A stretch of 64,000 bases of DNA from Mycolicibacterium moriokaense (GTDB lineage: Bacteria; Actinomycetota; Actinomycetes; Mycobacteriales; Mycobacteriaceae): NCBI RefSeq assembly GCF_003201655.1, contig NZ_QJJU01000001.1:372001-436000 (forward strand), given 5' to 3'. Below the pieces are notes generated by a model. The model had not been told where the DNA came from. It saw nothing but the letters and a program-made list of their open reading frames with translations, and searched no databases. Of this stretch, positions 19,529 to 28,290 are shown one piece after another. A program made the translations under genes and the position numbers. The stretch's first letter is position 1; every line of letters begins with the position of its first letter.

Positions 19529-20599
19529 CTATTGAGACCCGAGCCCGGGGACGATGTCGCCGAGGCTGAAGGTGAGCGGCTGCTCGAGTTGCTCGTAGGC
19601 GCATGAGCGAGGATCGCGGTCGGGCCTCCAGCGGTTGAACTGCGCTGTGTGGCGGAATCTTTCACCCTCCATATGGTCGTACCGGACCTCGACGACCCGC
19701 TCGGGTCGCAGCGGCACGAACGACAGGTCTTTGCCAGCGTTCCAGCGGGAGCCTTCGTTTCGACGCGGGGTGCGTTCGCCGGTCATGTGGGCAGCCCAGT
19801 TCCATGGGTGCTCGTCGAAAGTGGTGACGAGGGACTGGAATTCGGCGAACAGCTCGCGCCTCTTTGCCATCGGGAAGGCGCCGATGACGCCGACTGAGGC
19901 GAGGGTGTCGTCGTCCTTGTAGAGCCCGAGCAGCAGCGAGCCGATCGCGCCGTCACCGGATTTGTGCACACGGTAGCCCGCGACCACGCAGTCGGCGGTC
20001 CGCACGTGCTTGATCTTGAACATCACGCGCTTGTCGGGCTGATAGGTGATCGTCAACGGCTTGGCGATCAGCCCGTCGAGACCGGCTCCCTCGAACTCCT
20101 CGAACCATCGCTGCGCAGTTGGCAGATCGGTGGTCACCGGGGTGAGGTGGATCGACTGGCCGGATCCGGCCAATGCGTCGACGAGGGCGGCGCGGCGCTC
20201 GGAGAACGGTCGGCCGGTGTAGTCGTCATCGCCGAGGGCAAGGAGGTCGAATGCGATGAACGAAGCTGGCGTCTGCTGCGCAAGCATTCGCACTCGCGAA
20301 TCGGCCGGATGAATCCGCTGCTGCAGGGCCTCGAAATCCAAGCCGTGGTCGGTGGCGACGACGATCTCACCGTCGATCACGCAACGCTCCGGTAGTTCGG
20401 CGATGATCGCCGCGACCAGTTCGGGGAAGTAGCGCGTCATCGGCCGCTCGTTGCGGCTGCCCAGTTCGACCTCGTCGTGGTCGCGAAAGCAGATCGATCT
20501 GAAACCGTCCCATTTGGGCTCGTAGGAGGCGCCCGCCGGAATCGAGGCCACCGATTTGGCCAGCATCGGCGAGAGCGGCGGCATGACAGGCAGCTTCAT
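19529..20599 (-). CDS. ligC2: ATP-dependent DNA ligase, LigC type (LigC2-like)
   Basis: This 356-residue ligase has a nucleotidyltransferase domain with the catalytic K29 in EPKWDGFR, the FDLLAL and IDGEIV motifs, and an OB-fold C-terminus with [11 protein letters not shown]. LigC enzymes are stand-alone ATP-dependent ligases that back up LigD in mycobacterial end joining and base-excision repair. It is divergent from a second LigC gene, with 61 bases between the starts. In M. smegmatis two LigC paralogues and PolD1 are clustered, and I assign LigC2 by position relative to polD1, which is an inference. Downstream, gluQ follows after one base. Confidence 0.88.
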   Translation of the reverse strand: MKLPVMPPLSPMLAKSVASIPAGASYEPKWDGFRSICFRDHDEVELGSRNERPMTRYFPELVAAIIAELPERCVIDGEIVVATDHGLDFEALQQRIHPADSRVRMLAQQTPASFIAFDLLALGDDDYTGRPFSERRAALVDALAGSGQSIHLTPVTTDLPTAQRWFEEFEGAGLDGLIAKPLTITYQPDKRVMFKIKHVRTADCVVAGYRVHKSGDGAIGSLLLGLYKDDDTLASVGVIGAFPMAKRRELFAEFQSLVTTFDEHPWNWAAHMTGERTPRRNEGSRWNAGKDLSFVPLRPERVVEVRYDHMEGERFRHTAQFNRWRPDRDPRSCAYEQLEQPLTFSLGDIVPGLGSQ

Positions 20600-20660
20600 C
20601 GGCTCATTCTTGCGTCTTTGGCGGCGATGACATTGCCCGGGTTCGCCGGTCTAGTTGAGT

Positions 20661-21713
20661 ATGAGAAGTGTGGACCTACCCGTGTTGCCACCGTTGGAGC
20701 CGATGCTGGCCAAGGCCCAGGCCAAGGTGCCACCCGAAGAGGGGGTGTGGTCCTACGAGCCCAAATGGGACGGCTTTCGCGCGCTGGTGTTCCGTGACGG
20801 CGACGAAGTCGTCATGCAGTCACGCAACGGCAAGGAGCTCGGCCGGTACTTCCCGGAACTCGAGGAAGCCTTACGCGACGAGCTGGCGCCGCGCTGCGTC
20901 CTCGACGGCGAAGTCGTTGTGCCACGGGAGGTCGGCGGCCGCATGCGGCTGGACTGGGAGTCGCTGTCGCAGCGCATCCACCCCGCTGCCAGCAGGATCA
21001 AGATGCTGGCCGAGCAGACGCCTGCGCATTTCATCGGCTTCGACGCGCTGGCCACCGGCGACACGTCACTGCTGAAAGAGCCGTTCCGGGTTCGCCGCGA
21101 GGCGCTGTCCGGCTCGGTGAACGAGAAACAGTGGTGCCATGTCACCCGCACCACAGAGGACCCAGGACAGGGTGCGCAGTGGCTGGACACGTTCGAAGGC
21201 GCAGGCCTTGACGGTGTGATCGCCAAGAGGCTCGACGGGCCGTATCTGCCAGGCAAGCGGGAGATGGTGAAGGTCAAGCATGCCCGCGACGCCGACTGCG
21301 TGGCCATCGGGTATCGGATCCACAAAAGCGGCGAGGGTGTCGGGTCGATCCTGCTCGGGCTTCACCGCGACGACGGCGAACTGCAGATGGTCGGGGGCGC
21401 CGCATCGTTCACCGCCAAAGACCGGCTCAAGCTGCTCGCCGACCTCGAGCCGTTGCGCAAGGGCGACGAGGTCCACGACGGCGAGCCAAGCCGGTGGAAC
21501 TCGGCGGCCGACAAGCGCTGGATACCGGTGCGGCCCGAGAAGGTATGCGAGGTGGCCTACGACCAGATGGAGGGCAACACGGTGCACGGCCAACGGTTCC
21601 GGCACGCGGTGAAGTTCGTCCGATGGCGGCCCGACCGAGATCCGCAGAGCTGCACTTTCGACCAACTCGATGCCCCGCTGAACTACGACCTGTACGACGT
21701 ACTGGAGTCATGA
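20661..21713 (+). CDS. ligC1: ATP-dependent DNA ligase, LigC type (LigC1-like)
   Basis: This 350-residue ligase parallels the divergent one: catalytic K35 in EPKWDGFR, the VLDGEVV and GFDALA motifs, KRLDGPYLPGKR of motif IV/V, and an OB-fold end. It begins at the ATG at 20661. The polymerase gene starts one base after its stop, so ligase and polymerase form an operon as in M. tuberculosis (Rv3731-Rv3730c) and M. smegmatis. Together they provide the gap-filling and sealing steps of a LigD-like repair activity as separate polypeptides. Confidence 0.92.
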   Translation: MRSVDLPVLPPLEPMLAKAQAKVPPEEGVWSYEPKWDGFRALVFRDGDEVVMQSRNGKELGRYFPELEEALRDELAPRCVLDGEVVVPREVGGRMRLDWESLSQRIHPAASRIKMLAEQTPAHFIGFDALATGDTSLLKEPFRVRREALSGSVNEKQWCHVTRTTEDPGQGAQWLDTFEGAGLDGVIAKRLDGPYLPGKREMVKVKHARDADCVAIGYRIHKSGEGVGSILLGLHRDDGELQMVGGAASFTAKDRLKLLADLEPLRKGDEVHDGEPSRWNSAADKRWIPVRPEKVCEVAYDQMEGNTVHGQRFRHAVKFVRWRPDRDPQSCTFDQLDAPLNYDLYDVLES

Positions 21714-21714
21714 A

Positions 21715-22767
21715 ATGGCCACGCCCGCAGAAGAACTCGATGTCGACGGAGTCAAGGTCCGGCTGACCAACCCGGATAAGATCTACTTTCCGAAGCTCGG
21801 TTCGGACGGCACGAAACGTAAGCTCGTCGAGTACTACCTCGCCGTCGGGTCCGGGCCGATGCTGACCGCATTGCGCAATCGCCCAACGTACTTGCAGCGC
21901 TTTCCCGACGGGATCGACGGCGAGGAGATCTACCAAAAACGCGTCCCCCAGAAGCATCCCGACTATCTGGAGACATGTGTCGTGTCCTTTCCGTCCGGCC
22001 GAACGGCTGATGCGCTGAAGGTGACGCACCCCTCGGCCATCGTGTGGGCGGCGCAGATGGGCACTATCACATTGCATCCATGGCAGGTGCGCTGCCCGGA
22101 TACCGAGCATCCAGACGAATTGCGCATCGACCTTGACCCGCAGCCGGGCACGGGTTTCAGAGAAGCCAGCTCGATTGCGGTCGACGTGCTCAAGCCGATC
22201 CTGGACGAACTCGGCCTGGTCGGCTATCCGAAGACTTCCGGCGGCCGCGGCGTGCACGTGTTCCTGCGGATCAAGCCGGACTGGGACTTTATCGCGGTGC
22301 GGCGTGCCGGTATCGCGCTGGCCCGCGAGGTCGAGCGGCGGGCACCGGATGCGGTGACGACGTCGTGGTGGAAGGAAGAGCGCGGTGAGCGGCTGTTCAT
22401 CGACTACAACCAAAACGCCCGCGACCGCACTTTCGCCTCGGCCTACTCAGCGCGCAAGACCCCGATCGCCACGGTTTCGACGCCGCTCACATGGGAGGAA
22501 CTGCGCGACGCGGACCCCGACGACTACACCATCGCCACCGTGCCGAAACTGGTCGCGGGCCGCGATGATCCGTGGGCCGCAATTGATTCGACGGCGCAGT
22601 CGCTCGAACCGCTGCTGCAGATGGTCGAGGCCGACGAGGAACGCGGCCTTGGCGACCTGCCGTATCCACCCAGCTATCCGAAGATGCCTGGCGAGCCGCC
22701 ACGGGTGCAGCCCAGTAAGAAGGTGGCCGCGAACTGGGACGACGACGGTAATCCGGTGAAGGACTGA
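21715..22767 (+). CDS. polD1: LigD-type DNA repair polymerase (primase-polymerase fold)
   Basis: This 350-residue stand-alone polymerase is of the LigD-POL family. It adds ribo- or deoxyribonucleotides in gap filling and end joining. The metal-binding aspartates D139 and D141 (RIDLDPQPG) and D230 (RLFIDYNQN) are intact, and KTSGGRGVHV is the nucleotide-binding segment. There is no ligase or nuclease domain, so it depends on a separate ligase, encoded directly upstream. A C-terminal tail with PPSYPKMPGEPPRVQPSKK is typical of the mycobacterial PolD group. Its stop lies eight bases before the end of the frameshifted convergent gene. Confidence 0.93.
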   Translation: MATPAEELDVDGVKVRLTNPDKIYFPKLGSDGTKRKLVEYYLAVGSGPMLTALRNRPTYLQRFPDGIDGEEIYQKRVPQKHPDYLETCVVSFPSGRTADALKVTHPSAIVWAAQMGTITLHPWQVRCPDTEHPDELRIDLDPQPGTGFREASSIAVDVLKPILDELGLVGYPKTSGGRGVHVFLRIKPDWDFIAVRRAGIALAREVERRAPDAVTTSWWKEERGERLFIDYNQNARDRTFASAYSARKTPIATVSTPLTWEELRDADPDDYTIATVPKLVAGRDDPWAAIDSTAQSLEPLLQMVEADEERGLGDLPYPPSYPKMPGEPPRVQPSKKVAANWDDDGNPVKD

Positions 22768-22775
22768 TGCTTCGG

Positions 22776-23392
22776 TCAGTTCAGTCTGAACGCGGGCGCC
22801 GTCAGTGAACGCCGAATAATGCAATTCAATCGCCGCGGGCATAGTCCCGGCGGGTACGTCAAAGGGGACCTTCATCGTGATCTTGAAGCCTGGGTTCATG
22901 TCGATCACCACCGAGTCGTTGTTCATCGTGACCGCGGCCAGGGCGTCGCCCCTGTACGTCCGTCCCGCTGAGTCGATCAGCTTCTGATTGTTGGGCATGA
23001 ACGATTGCGGATTGGCGTCGGTATTGCGCACCGTCACCGTCGCGATGACCCACTGACCTCTGGGGCGCGGATCGCCGCTCCAGTTCGAGGGCTTGCTGAC
23101 ATCCGAGACGACGAACTCGAAATCGCCGTCGACGACCTGCGTGCCCGGCGCGGCGGCTGCACGGTGGCTGCCGCTATCGGGTGACGTAGGCGACTGTGAG
23201 CCGGCCGCGATCATCGCGGAGCGGTCCGCAAAGAACACCGCAACCACTGCGATGAGGCCGAGCGTGATCCACGGCCCAGTCGAGCTCCGCTGCCGTGGCC
23301 GCGGCGCGTGGCCGCTCCAATGCTGGCCGTCCCAGTTGCCCCGCCGCGCACGATGGGTCTGGATACCAGCCCGGTAGCGGTGTGATTGTCAA
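22776..23392 (-). pseudogene. DUF2510-TM-DUF4352 protein gene with two apparent frameshifts
   Basis: A TTG at 23392, eight bases after AGGAGG, starts the typical DUF2510 opening PLPGWYPDPS. The rest of that domain (NWDGQHWSGHAP), one membrane segment and a DUF4352-like domain (PQSFMPNNQKLIDSAG region) continue in a different frame. Removing one G from the GGGG run near 23340 would rejoin them. Near the 3' end the frame runs on for 330 bases antisense to polD1; removing one C from a CCC run would end the protein as AAFRLN with a stop at 22776, just past polD1. Either the gene is decayed or the sequence has two homopolymer errors. The function of the family is unknown. Confidence 0.75.
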
Positions 23393-23711
23393 TTCAAGTT
23401 CCTCCTGAAGAGGGACGATATCGAATGACCAGCTTCCTTTAAAGAGTTTGCTGTCACTTACGAACGCGTTGAATTGCTCCTGCCGCTGACATATACATGG
23501 CGAGCCATCATTTGCCTGACTCGACCTAGCAAGGCGAGCGGGGACCGCTGAGCTTGCGGATTGACGACCGTGACGCGAGTAGCCGCGAAGGTGGATGTCA
23601 CCGAATCGAATTCGGACGCCGCCACCCGGGAATCAGGTGTTTCCGCCACGTCGCGTAATCAGGAACCCCTAGATTTCTGGGGTACGGGGGCTTTTGGTGA
23701 CAGGGGAGTAG
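23393..23711. other. intergenic region between divergent genes
   Basis: These 319 bases separate the frameshifted DUF4352 gene from the 23712 gene. The right strand-specific features are an AGGAGG ribosome site for the minus-strand gene at the left end and GGGGAG before the plus-strand ATG at the right end. A weak dyad built on ACCCC and GGGGT lies around 23665-23683. Short open frames on both strands have no ribosome sites or recognisable content. Nothing else is seen. Confidence 0.5.
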
Positions 23712-24152
23712 ATGCGCAACCTTCGCAGATTGCTCGCGGCGCTGGCCATCTTCGCGATGCTCGCAGGCGGCATAAGCGTCGCGGCGGCCCTGATCTTCAG
23801 CGACAAGTCGAAACCTGCGGCGATACCAACCGCGACTCCGCGAACGACGACTCCGCTGCCGCCCTCGGTGCCAACGGTGAAGGAGTTCACCATCAAGGTG
23901 GTCGTCACCGAGCAGAAATGTGATCCTGGTCCTGGGTGTGTCTACAAGTACACGATCGAACCGAAATACATTGGCTTCCATCCATTGCCGACGACCCCTT
24001 TCACCGTGAAGTACGAGGTGCAGGGTGGCGTCCAGCCGCAGCCCGGCGAGTTCACCGTCGAGGGCAGTCAGGCGAAGATCTTCAAGGATGTCGTGCTCGA
24101 GGGCCCGCCCGCCGCGCAGCTGCAGGCGGTGGTCCTGCAGGTCCTCGGGTGA
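23712..24152 (+). CDS. membrane-anchored or exported protein of unknown function
   Basis: This 146-residue protein starts at ATG 23712 (GGGGAG three bases before). It has an N-terminal membrane segment (LLAALAIFAMLAGGISVAAA), a threonine/proline linker of about 25 residues, and an extracytoplasmic domain of about 90 residues with two cysteines (CDPGPGC) that probably form a tight disulfide. The domain is rich in predicted beta strands (FTIKVVVTEQ, YKYTIEPKYIGF, FTVKYEVQGG). I do not recognise a named family. The next gene starts 50 bases downstream on the same strand. Confidence 0.75.
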   Translation: MRNLRRLLAALAIFAMLAGGISVAAALIFSDKSKPAAIPTATPRTTTPLPPSVPTVKEFTIKVVVTEQKCDPGPGCVYKYTIEPKYIGFHPLPTTPFTVKYEVQGGVQPQPGEFTVEGSQAKIFKDVVLEGPPAAQLQAVVLQVLG

Positions 24153-24202
24153 ATATTGCGATTTCATACGCGGAGCGTCGGGCTCGAAGCATTGTTAGCG
24201 GT

Positions 24203-25492
24203 ATGACAAAGGCGTCGCTGCTTCGCGCCGAAGAAGGCCTGCCCCGCGGTGTGCAGGGTGCCGCCGATTCGCGGTTCTCCAACGTGGTCCGCGTATTCGC
24301 CGGTCTGTTTCCTGGCCGGCGGTTCGGCGGTGGCGCACTTTCCGTGTACATCGACGGGCGACCGGTCGTCGACGTCTGGACGGGTTGGTCGGACCGCGCG
24401 GGCGAAGAGCCGTGGAGCGTCGACACCGGCGCGATGGTGTTCTCCGCGACGAAAGGCGTCGCGGCGACTGTCATTCATCGACTCGTCGATCGCGGCGTGC
24501 TGTCCTATGACGAGCCGGTCGCGACGTACTGGCCCGAGTTCGGCGCCAACGGCAAGGACACGATCACCATTCGCGACGTCCTGCGGCACCGATCGGGGCT
24601 GTCACACCTGAAGGGCGTCAGCAAGGACGATCTGCTGGATCATCAACTGATGGAGGAGAAGTTGGCCGCCGCTGCGGTCGACCATCTGCGTGGTTGGCCG
24701 GCCTACCACGCGCTGACCTACGGATGGATTCTGTCGGGATTGACGCGTGCGGTCACGGGTGAGGGCATGCGAGAGCTGATCCGCGAGGAGGTGGCCCGTC
24801 CGCTCGACACCGACGGTCTGCACCTCGGCCGCCCGCCCGCTGGCTCACCGACCAAGGTTGCGCAGATCCTTGCGCCGCAGAGCTCGCGCGCCAACCCAGT
24901 GTTCGACTTCGTCGCACCTAAGGTGGCAGGCCTGCCGCTGTCAGGAGCGCTCGGGGCAATGTTCTTCCCCGGGATCAAATCGTTTGTGCAGGGCGATATC
25001 CCATTCCTGGATGGTGAGGTGCCTGCGGCCAACGGCGTCGTCACCGCCCGCGGCCTTGCCAAGATGTACGCCGCCATCGCCAACGGCGGGAAGGTCGATG
25101 ACACCCAGTTCCTTTCAGACGAGCTGGCGCAGGGCCTGATTGGAAATCCCAAGCCGTGGCCGGACCTGAACATCGGCGTGCCCATGCCGTTTCACCTCGG
25201 CTACCACGAATCACCGATCCCCGGTTTGCTCAAGGGTTTTGGCCACTTCGGCCTCGGCGGCACCCTCGGGTGGGCCGATCCACAGTCAGGCAGCGCGTTC
25301 GCGTTCGTCCACAACAGGTTGCTGACACCGATGGTGCTCGACATGGCCTCATTCGCCGGACTGGCACGGCCGATGCGCAATGCCATCACCGCGGCGAGGC
25401 ATGCAGGCGCCCTCGCGGTGCCGAGGTACGGCGCGCGCTATCGGCGGGCCAGTCAGCAAGCGCCGAAGAAGAGGCTCGCAGGGCGCCGCTAG
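24203..25492 (+). CDS. serine hydrolase of the beta-lactamase/esterase (class C-like) family
   Basis: This 429-residue enzyme has the SxxK motif S81-A-T-K84 and the tyrosine Y173 in ALTYGW that completes the class C beta-lactamase/EstB-type active site; the third motif is probably HFGLGG near the C-terminus. Mycobacterial relatives (LipL, LipE, LipD type) are lipases or esterases rather than beta-lactamases. The ATG at 24203 is preferred because a longer reading overlaps the upstream gene in another frame. No signal peptide is seen, so it is probably cytoplasmic or cell-associated. The stop shares CTAG with the convergent gene. Confidence 0.88.
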   Translation: MTKASLLRAEEGLPRGVQGAADSRFSNVVRVFAGLFPGRRFGGGALSVYIDGRPVVDVWTGWSDRAGEEPWSVDTGAMVFSATKGVAATVIHRLVDRGVLSYDEPVATYWPEFGANGKDTITIRDVLRHRSGLSHLKGVSKDDLLDHQLMEEKLAAAAVDHLRGWPAYHALTYGWILSGLTRAVTGEGMRELIREEVARPLDTDGLHLGRPPAGSPTKVAQILAPQSSRANPVFDFVAPKVAGLPLSGALGAMFFPGIKSFVQGDIPFLDGEVPAANGVVTARGLAKMYAAIANGGKVDDTQFLSDELAQGLIGNPKPWPDLNIGVPMPFHLGYHESPIPGLLKGFGHFGLGGTLGWADPQSGSAFAFVHNRLLTPMVLDMASFAGLARPMRNAITAARHAGALAVPRYGARYRRASQQAPKKRLAGRR

Positions 25493-26559
25493 CCCGCGGC
25501 GACGATGCCGCGGGGCAGCGTCAGCGGCAGGTCGTTGTAAGTCGCTATGCCCGGTGCGGCGGCGACGACGGCGGGGATCGCGTGGATCGGAGGCATCGCG
25601 GTGATGATGTGGCCGAGTCCCATGAAGTCCTCCATCGTCTTGGCCGTCTCGATGAAGTCCGGCGGCGGCAGAAAGCCGACTTGCATTGTCACCATTGGCA
25701 GTCCCTCGATGGTGATCTTCCAGGGATCGCCTTCGACCTTCCAGTCGGGATCCAGCGTCTGGCCCTTGCGCCACCGCACGTTGAGGTCGACGACCGTCTT
25801 ACCGCCGACGCGGCCCTGCCAGCTGGCGAACACGCCTGCCACGCAGCCGGCCTTGATGGTCCACGAGGCCATCTCGACGTCCTCTGTGGTCTGCGCGTAC
25901 TCGGCCTCACAGACAATTTCGTCGAGTTCGACTCCCAACGCGTCGGCGACCAGACGCACCGCCTCGGCGAATATCGCAGTGCCCTTCGACATCATCGGCG
26001 CAAGGTTGGGGTCGTCGATGGGCATGCCGAAGCCACACGGTCTCTCGGTGTCTGGGGAGTCGTAGAAGGTGGTGTCGGACGCCTCGGCGATGCTGACTTT
26101 GTCCACCCTGGCGCAGCCCGTCGCGGCGACGATGGCCAGCAGTTCGGCGAAGCCAGGACTGACTCCGGAACCGAACATTGTTGCGCCGCCCTTCTCGCAA
26201 GCCTCCTGGATCCGGTCGCGGCCTTCGCCGAGGTTGTGCCCCGTGATGAAGGACGCGGACGCCACGACGTTCACACCGGCTTCGAGGATGAGGACAAGTT
26301 CGTCGACGTCGATCCACATCGGGTTGTAGACGACGACGTCGGGTTTCAGCGCAAGGAGCGCGCCGACGTCGTTGGTGGCCTTGACACCCAGCGGCGCGAT
26401 GCCCGCGAGTTCGCCGACGTCCCGGCCGGCCTTGTCCTTCGACCACGCGTAACAGCCAACGAGGTCGAGTGTGGGATTGGCGGCGATTGACGCCACCGAG
26501 CTTTTTCCAACGTTTCCCGTCGTCCACTGGACGACACGGTACGGAGCGGTGTTGTGCAC
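25489..26559 (-). CDS. dihydrodipicolinate reductase-like NAD(P)H-dependent dehydrogenase
   Basis: This 356-residue protein starts with a Rossmann-fold segment (VVQWTTGNVGKSSVASIAA) in which the usual GxxGxxG is replaced by TGNVGK, the hallmark of the amine-dehydrogenase-like branch of the dihydrodipicolinate reductase family. Its C-terminal half contains FGSGVSPGFAELLAIVAA and WTIKAGCVAGVFASWQGR. The nearest characterised relative is 2,4-diaminopentanoate dehydrogenase, but many mycobacterial copies have no assigned substrate. It lies 18 bases downstream of the secreted protease gene and may share its transcript. Confidence 0.8.
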   Translation of the reverse strand: MHNTAPYRVVQWTTGNVGKSSVASIAANPTLDLVGCYAWSKDKAGRDVGELAGIAPLGVKATNDVGALLALKPDVVVYNPMWIDVDELVLILEAGVNVVASASFITGHNLGEGRDRIQEACEKGGATMFGSGVSPGFAELLAIVAATGCARVDKVSIAEASDTTFYDSPDTERPCGFGMPIDDPNLAPMMSKGTAIFAEAVRLVADALGVELDEIVCEAEYAQTTEDVEMASWTIKAGCVAGVFASWQGRVGGKTVVDLNVRWRKGQTLDPDWKVEGDPWKITIEGLPMVTMQVGFLPPPDFIETAKTMEDFMGLGHIITAMPPIHAIPAVVAAAPGIATYNDLPLTLPRGIVAAG

Positions 26560-26577
26560 TCGCTCAGCATAGGGTGC

Positions 26578-27597
26578 TCAGGGGCCCGAAACCAAGGCTG
26601 CCTTGCCGGTGCGCTGCTGGCCGCTGCGGTCGATCCACGTCACGTCGATGACATCGCCGGGGTAGTGCCGGTCCAGCACGTAGGTCAGCGTGGTTGCCGA
26701 GTCCAGCGAGGTTCCGTCGAGCGCCGTGATCACGTCGCCGATGGCGACGCCCGCCTGGTCGGCAGGCCCGCCTCGCATCACATCGCGCACGATGATTCCC
26801 GGGTCGCTGCGCGGCGCAGTGCTGACCCCCACGCCGAGCAGCACCGGCTGGCCGATGTGCACACTGGCCGACGGCGCGCCGGACCGGATCTGGCCTGCGA
26901 CTGCCAGTGCGTTATTGATGGGTATCGCGAAACCCTTTCCGGCAGGGCCCATTTGGAAGTTCACCGACGCCGCGGTGACCACGCCAATGACCTGTCCCGC
27001 GCTGTTGACCAGCGGCCCGCCGGAGTCGCCGGGCCGCACGGGGGCCGCAACCTCGATCAGCCCGCTGACTTCCTCCGAGCTGCCCGTTAACGAGTCTTCG
27101 GCGTTGACGGTCCGGTTGAGTGCGGACACGGGACCGGTCTCGTGGGTCAGGGGAGCGCCGACGCCGTGAGCGTTGCCGAGGCCGACGGTCGGCTCGCCAA
27201 CCGCCACCTGTGCGGCGTCTCCGATGGGTGCTGGTGGCAGCCCGCCTGCGCCGCGCAGCTGGAGCACTGCGATGTCGTGCCTGCGGTCGTAGCCGACGAG
27301 ATCGGCGGGGTAATCGCTCCCGCCCACGGTGCCGGTGATGGTGTTGGCGCCCGCGACCACGTGGTAGTTCGTCAGCACGACGCCGCCGGGATCGATGACC
27401 GTGCCGGTCCCGGTTCCGATGGCCTGCTGGTAGTCGATCCTCGTGGTGATCTGGACGACTGAAGGCGCGACCGCCGCAGCCGCCGCTTCCGTATCGGCGG
27501 GGGCGGCCATCGCCGTCGCTGGTGCAACGAGGGCCAGGACCGCGGCGAACGCGATCAGCAACGTGGCCAGCGGATGGCGCAGGCGGGATGTTGGCAT
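26578..27597 (-). CDS. pepA: secreted trypsin-like serine protease with PDZ domain (PepA/Mtb32A type)
   Basis: This 339-residue exported protease belongs to the HtrA-like S1C group. A signal peptide ends near TAMAAPA (residue 33). The catalytic triad is H79 (VVLTNYHVV), D108 (DRRHDIAVL) and S192 (RPGDSGGP). A C-terminal PDZ domain starts around residue 245 (LLGVGVSTAP) and ends in GDVIDVTWIDRSGQQRTGKA. The segment order and many stretches match M. tuberculosis Rv0125 closely, although the locus differs, so the symbol is by similarity. The role is probably in cell-envelope protein quality control. Confidence 0.88.
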   Translation of the reverse strand: MPTSRLRHPLATLLIAFAAVLALVAPATAMAAPADTEAAAAAVAPSVVQITTRIDYQQAIGTGTGTVIDPGGVVLTNYHVVAGANTITGTVGGSDYPADLVGYDRRHDIAVLQLRGAGGLPPAPIGDAAQVAVGEPTVGLGNAHGVGAPLTHETGPVSALNRTVNAEDSLTGSSEEVSGLIEVAAPVRPGDSGGPLVNSAGQVIGVVTAASVNFQMGPAGKGFAIPINNALAVAGQIRSGAPSASVHIGQPVLLGVGVSTAPRSDPGIIVRDVMRGGPADQAGVAIGDVITALDGTSLDSATTLTYVLDRHYPGDVIDVTWIDRSGQQRTGKAALVSGP

Positions 27598-27630
27598 CTG
27601 CCTATAGTGCCCGAACTTCGACCAGCTAGA

Positions 27631-28203
27631 TCACCGGCGGCGCACAGCACCCTCTAGGACGAGGTCGACGATGCGCTCGCCCAACTGCTCGTCGACGGTC
27701 TCGCCGGTGAGCAAGAGCCTGCCGTGCAGCGGCGCTATCAGCGTCTCCAGAAGCAGCCCGGCGTCGGTGTCGGGCCGCAATTCGCCGCGGGCAATGGCCC
27801 GTTCGACGACGGGACGCAACGCGTCGATCCGGCCTGCCCAGAATGCCCGGCGAGCCTCCTGCTGATCGTCGGCGACGAGCGACGCCACATGCAGCGCTGC
27901 GAGGCCGACAGGCGATGTCACGTAGGCGATCACCGCCAGGACGACCGCCAACAAGTCGCCACGAACGGAACCAGTGTCCGGTGTCGGTATCTCCTCGGCG
28001 CTGCGGCTCAGCAGCGCTTCGACGAACAGCTTGTCCTTGGTGACCCATCGCCGGTAAATCGTCGTCTCATGGACTCCTGAACGCCGCGCGACGCCGGCGA
28101 TGGTCGCCGCGCCTGCGCCGTTCTCGGCGAGCTCGTCGAAGGCCGCTGCCAGCACTGTGTGGCGGACATGTTCGCCGCGCCGGTGGGATACGGGAGCGTT
28201 CAT
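27631..28203 (-). CDS. TetR family transcriptional regulator
   Basis: This 190-residue regulator has an N-terminal helix-turn-helix (AATIAGVARRSGVHETTIYRR, residues about 30-50) and a ligand-binding domain with AALHVASLVADDQQEARRAF. The start at 28203 (MNAPVSHRRGEHV) is preferred, because the longer reading from 28254 would run through the first operator. It is divergent from the alpha/beta hydrolase gene, and two nearly identical 22-bp palindromes lie between them. It most likely represses both itself and the hydrolase until a small ligand, perhaps the hydrolase's substrate, releases it. Confidence 0.9.
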   Translation of the reverse strand: MNAPVSHRRGEHVRHTVLAAAFDELAENGAGAATIAGVARRSGVHETTIYRRWVTKDKLFVEALLSRSAEEIPTPDTGSVRGDLLAVVLAVIAYVTSPVGLAALHVASLVADDQQEARRAFWAGRIDALRPVVERAIARGELRPDTDAGLLLETLIAPLHGRLLLTGETVDEQLGERIVDLVLEGAVRRR

Positions 28204-28214
28204 CGCCCGAAGCC

Positions 28215-28236
28215 TATCGCAAGTGCACTTGCAATA
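28215..28236. promoter_or_regulatory. TetR operator, copy 1
   Basis: This 22-bp palindrome has the left arm TATCGCAAGT, centre GC, and right arm ACTTGCAATA, with one mismatch. It lies 11 bases before the TetR start codon. The same arms occur in the perfect copy 44 bases further along, four helical turns away. Confidence 0.85.
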
Positions 28237-28258
28237 CGTCCGAAGTAGGTGCATGATC

Positions 28259-28280
28259 TATCGCAAGTGAACTTGCGATA
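28259..28280. promoter_or_regulatory. TetR operator, copy 2 (perfect palindrome)
   Basis: The left arm TATCGCAAGT and right arm ACTTGCGATA are perfectly complementary around the centre GA. It ends immediately before GGAGAACGCC, the ribosome-binding region of the alpha/beta hydrolase gene, so bound repressor would block its promoter or leader. Confidence 0.88.
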
Positions 28281-28290
28281 GGAGAACGCC

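Noticed and set aside
22447-22775. C-terminal extension of the DUF4352 frame antisense to polD1
   Set aside because: It is explained better by a frameshift, after which a stop occurs at 22776.
23458-23649. Minus-strand 63-codon frame in the 23393-23711 gap
   Set aside because: There is no ribosome site and it would lie in the promoter area of a divergent pair; no supporting similarity.
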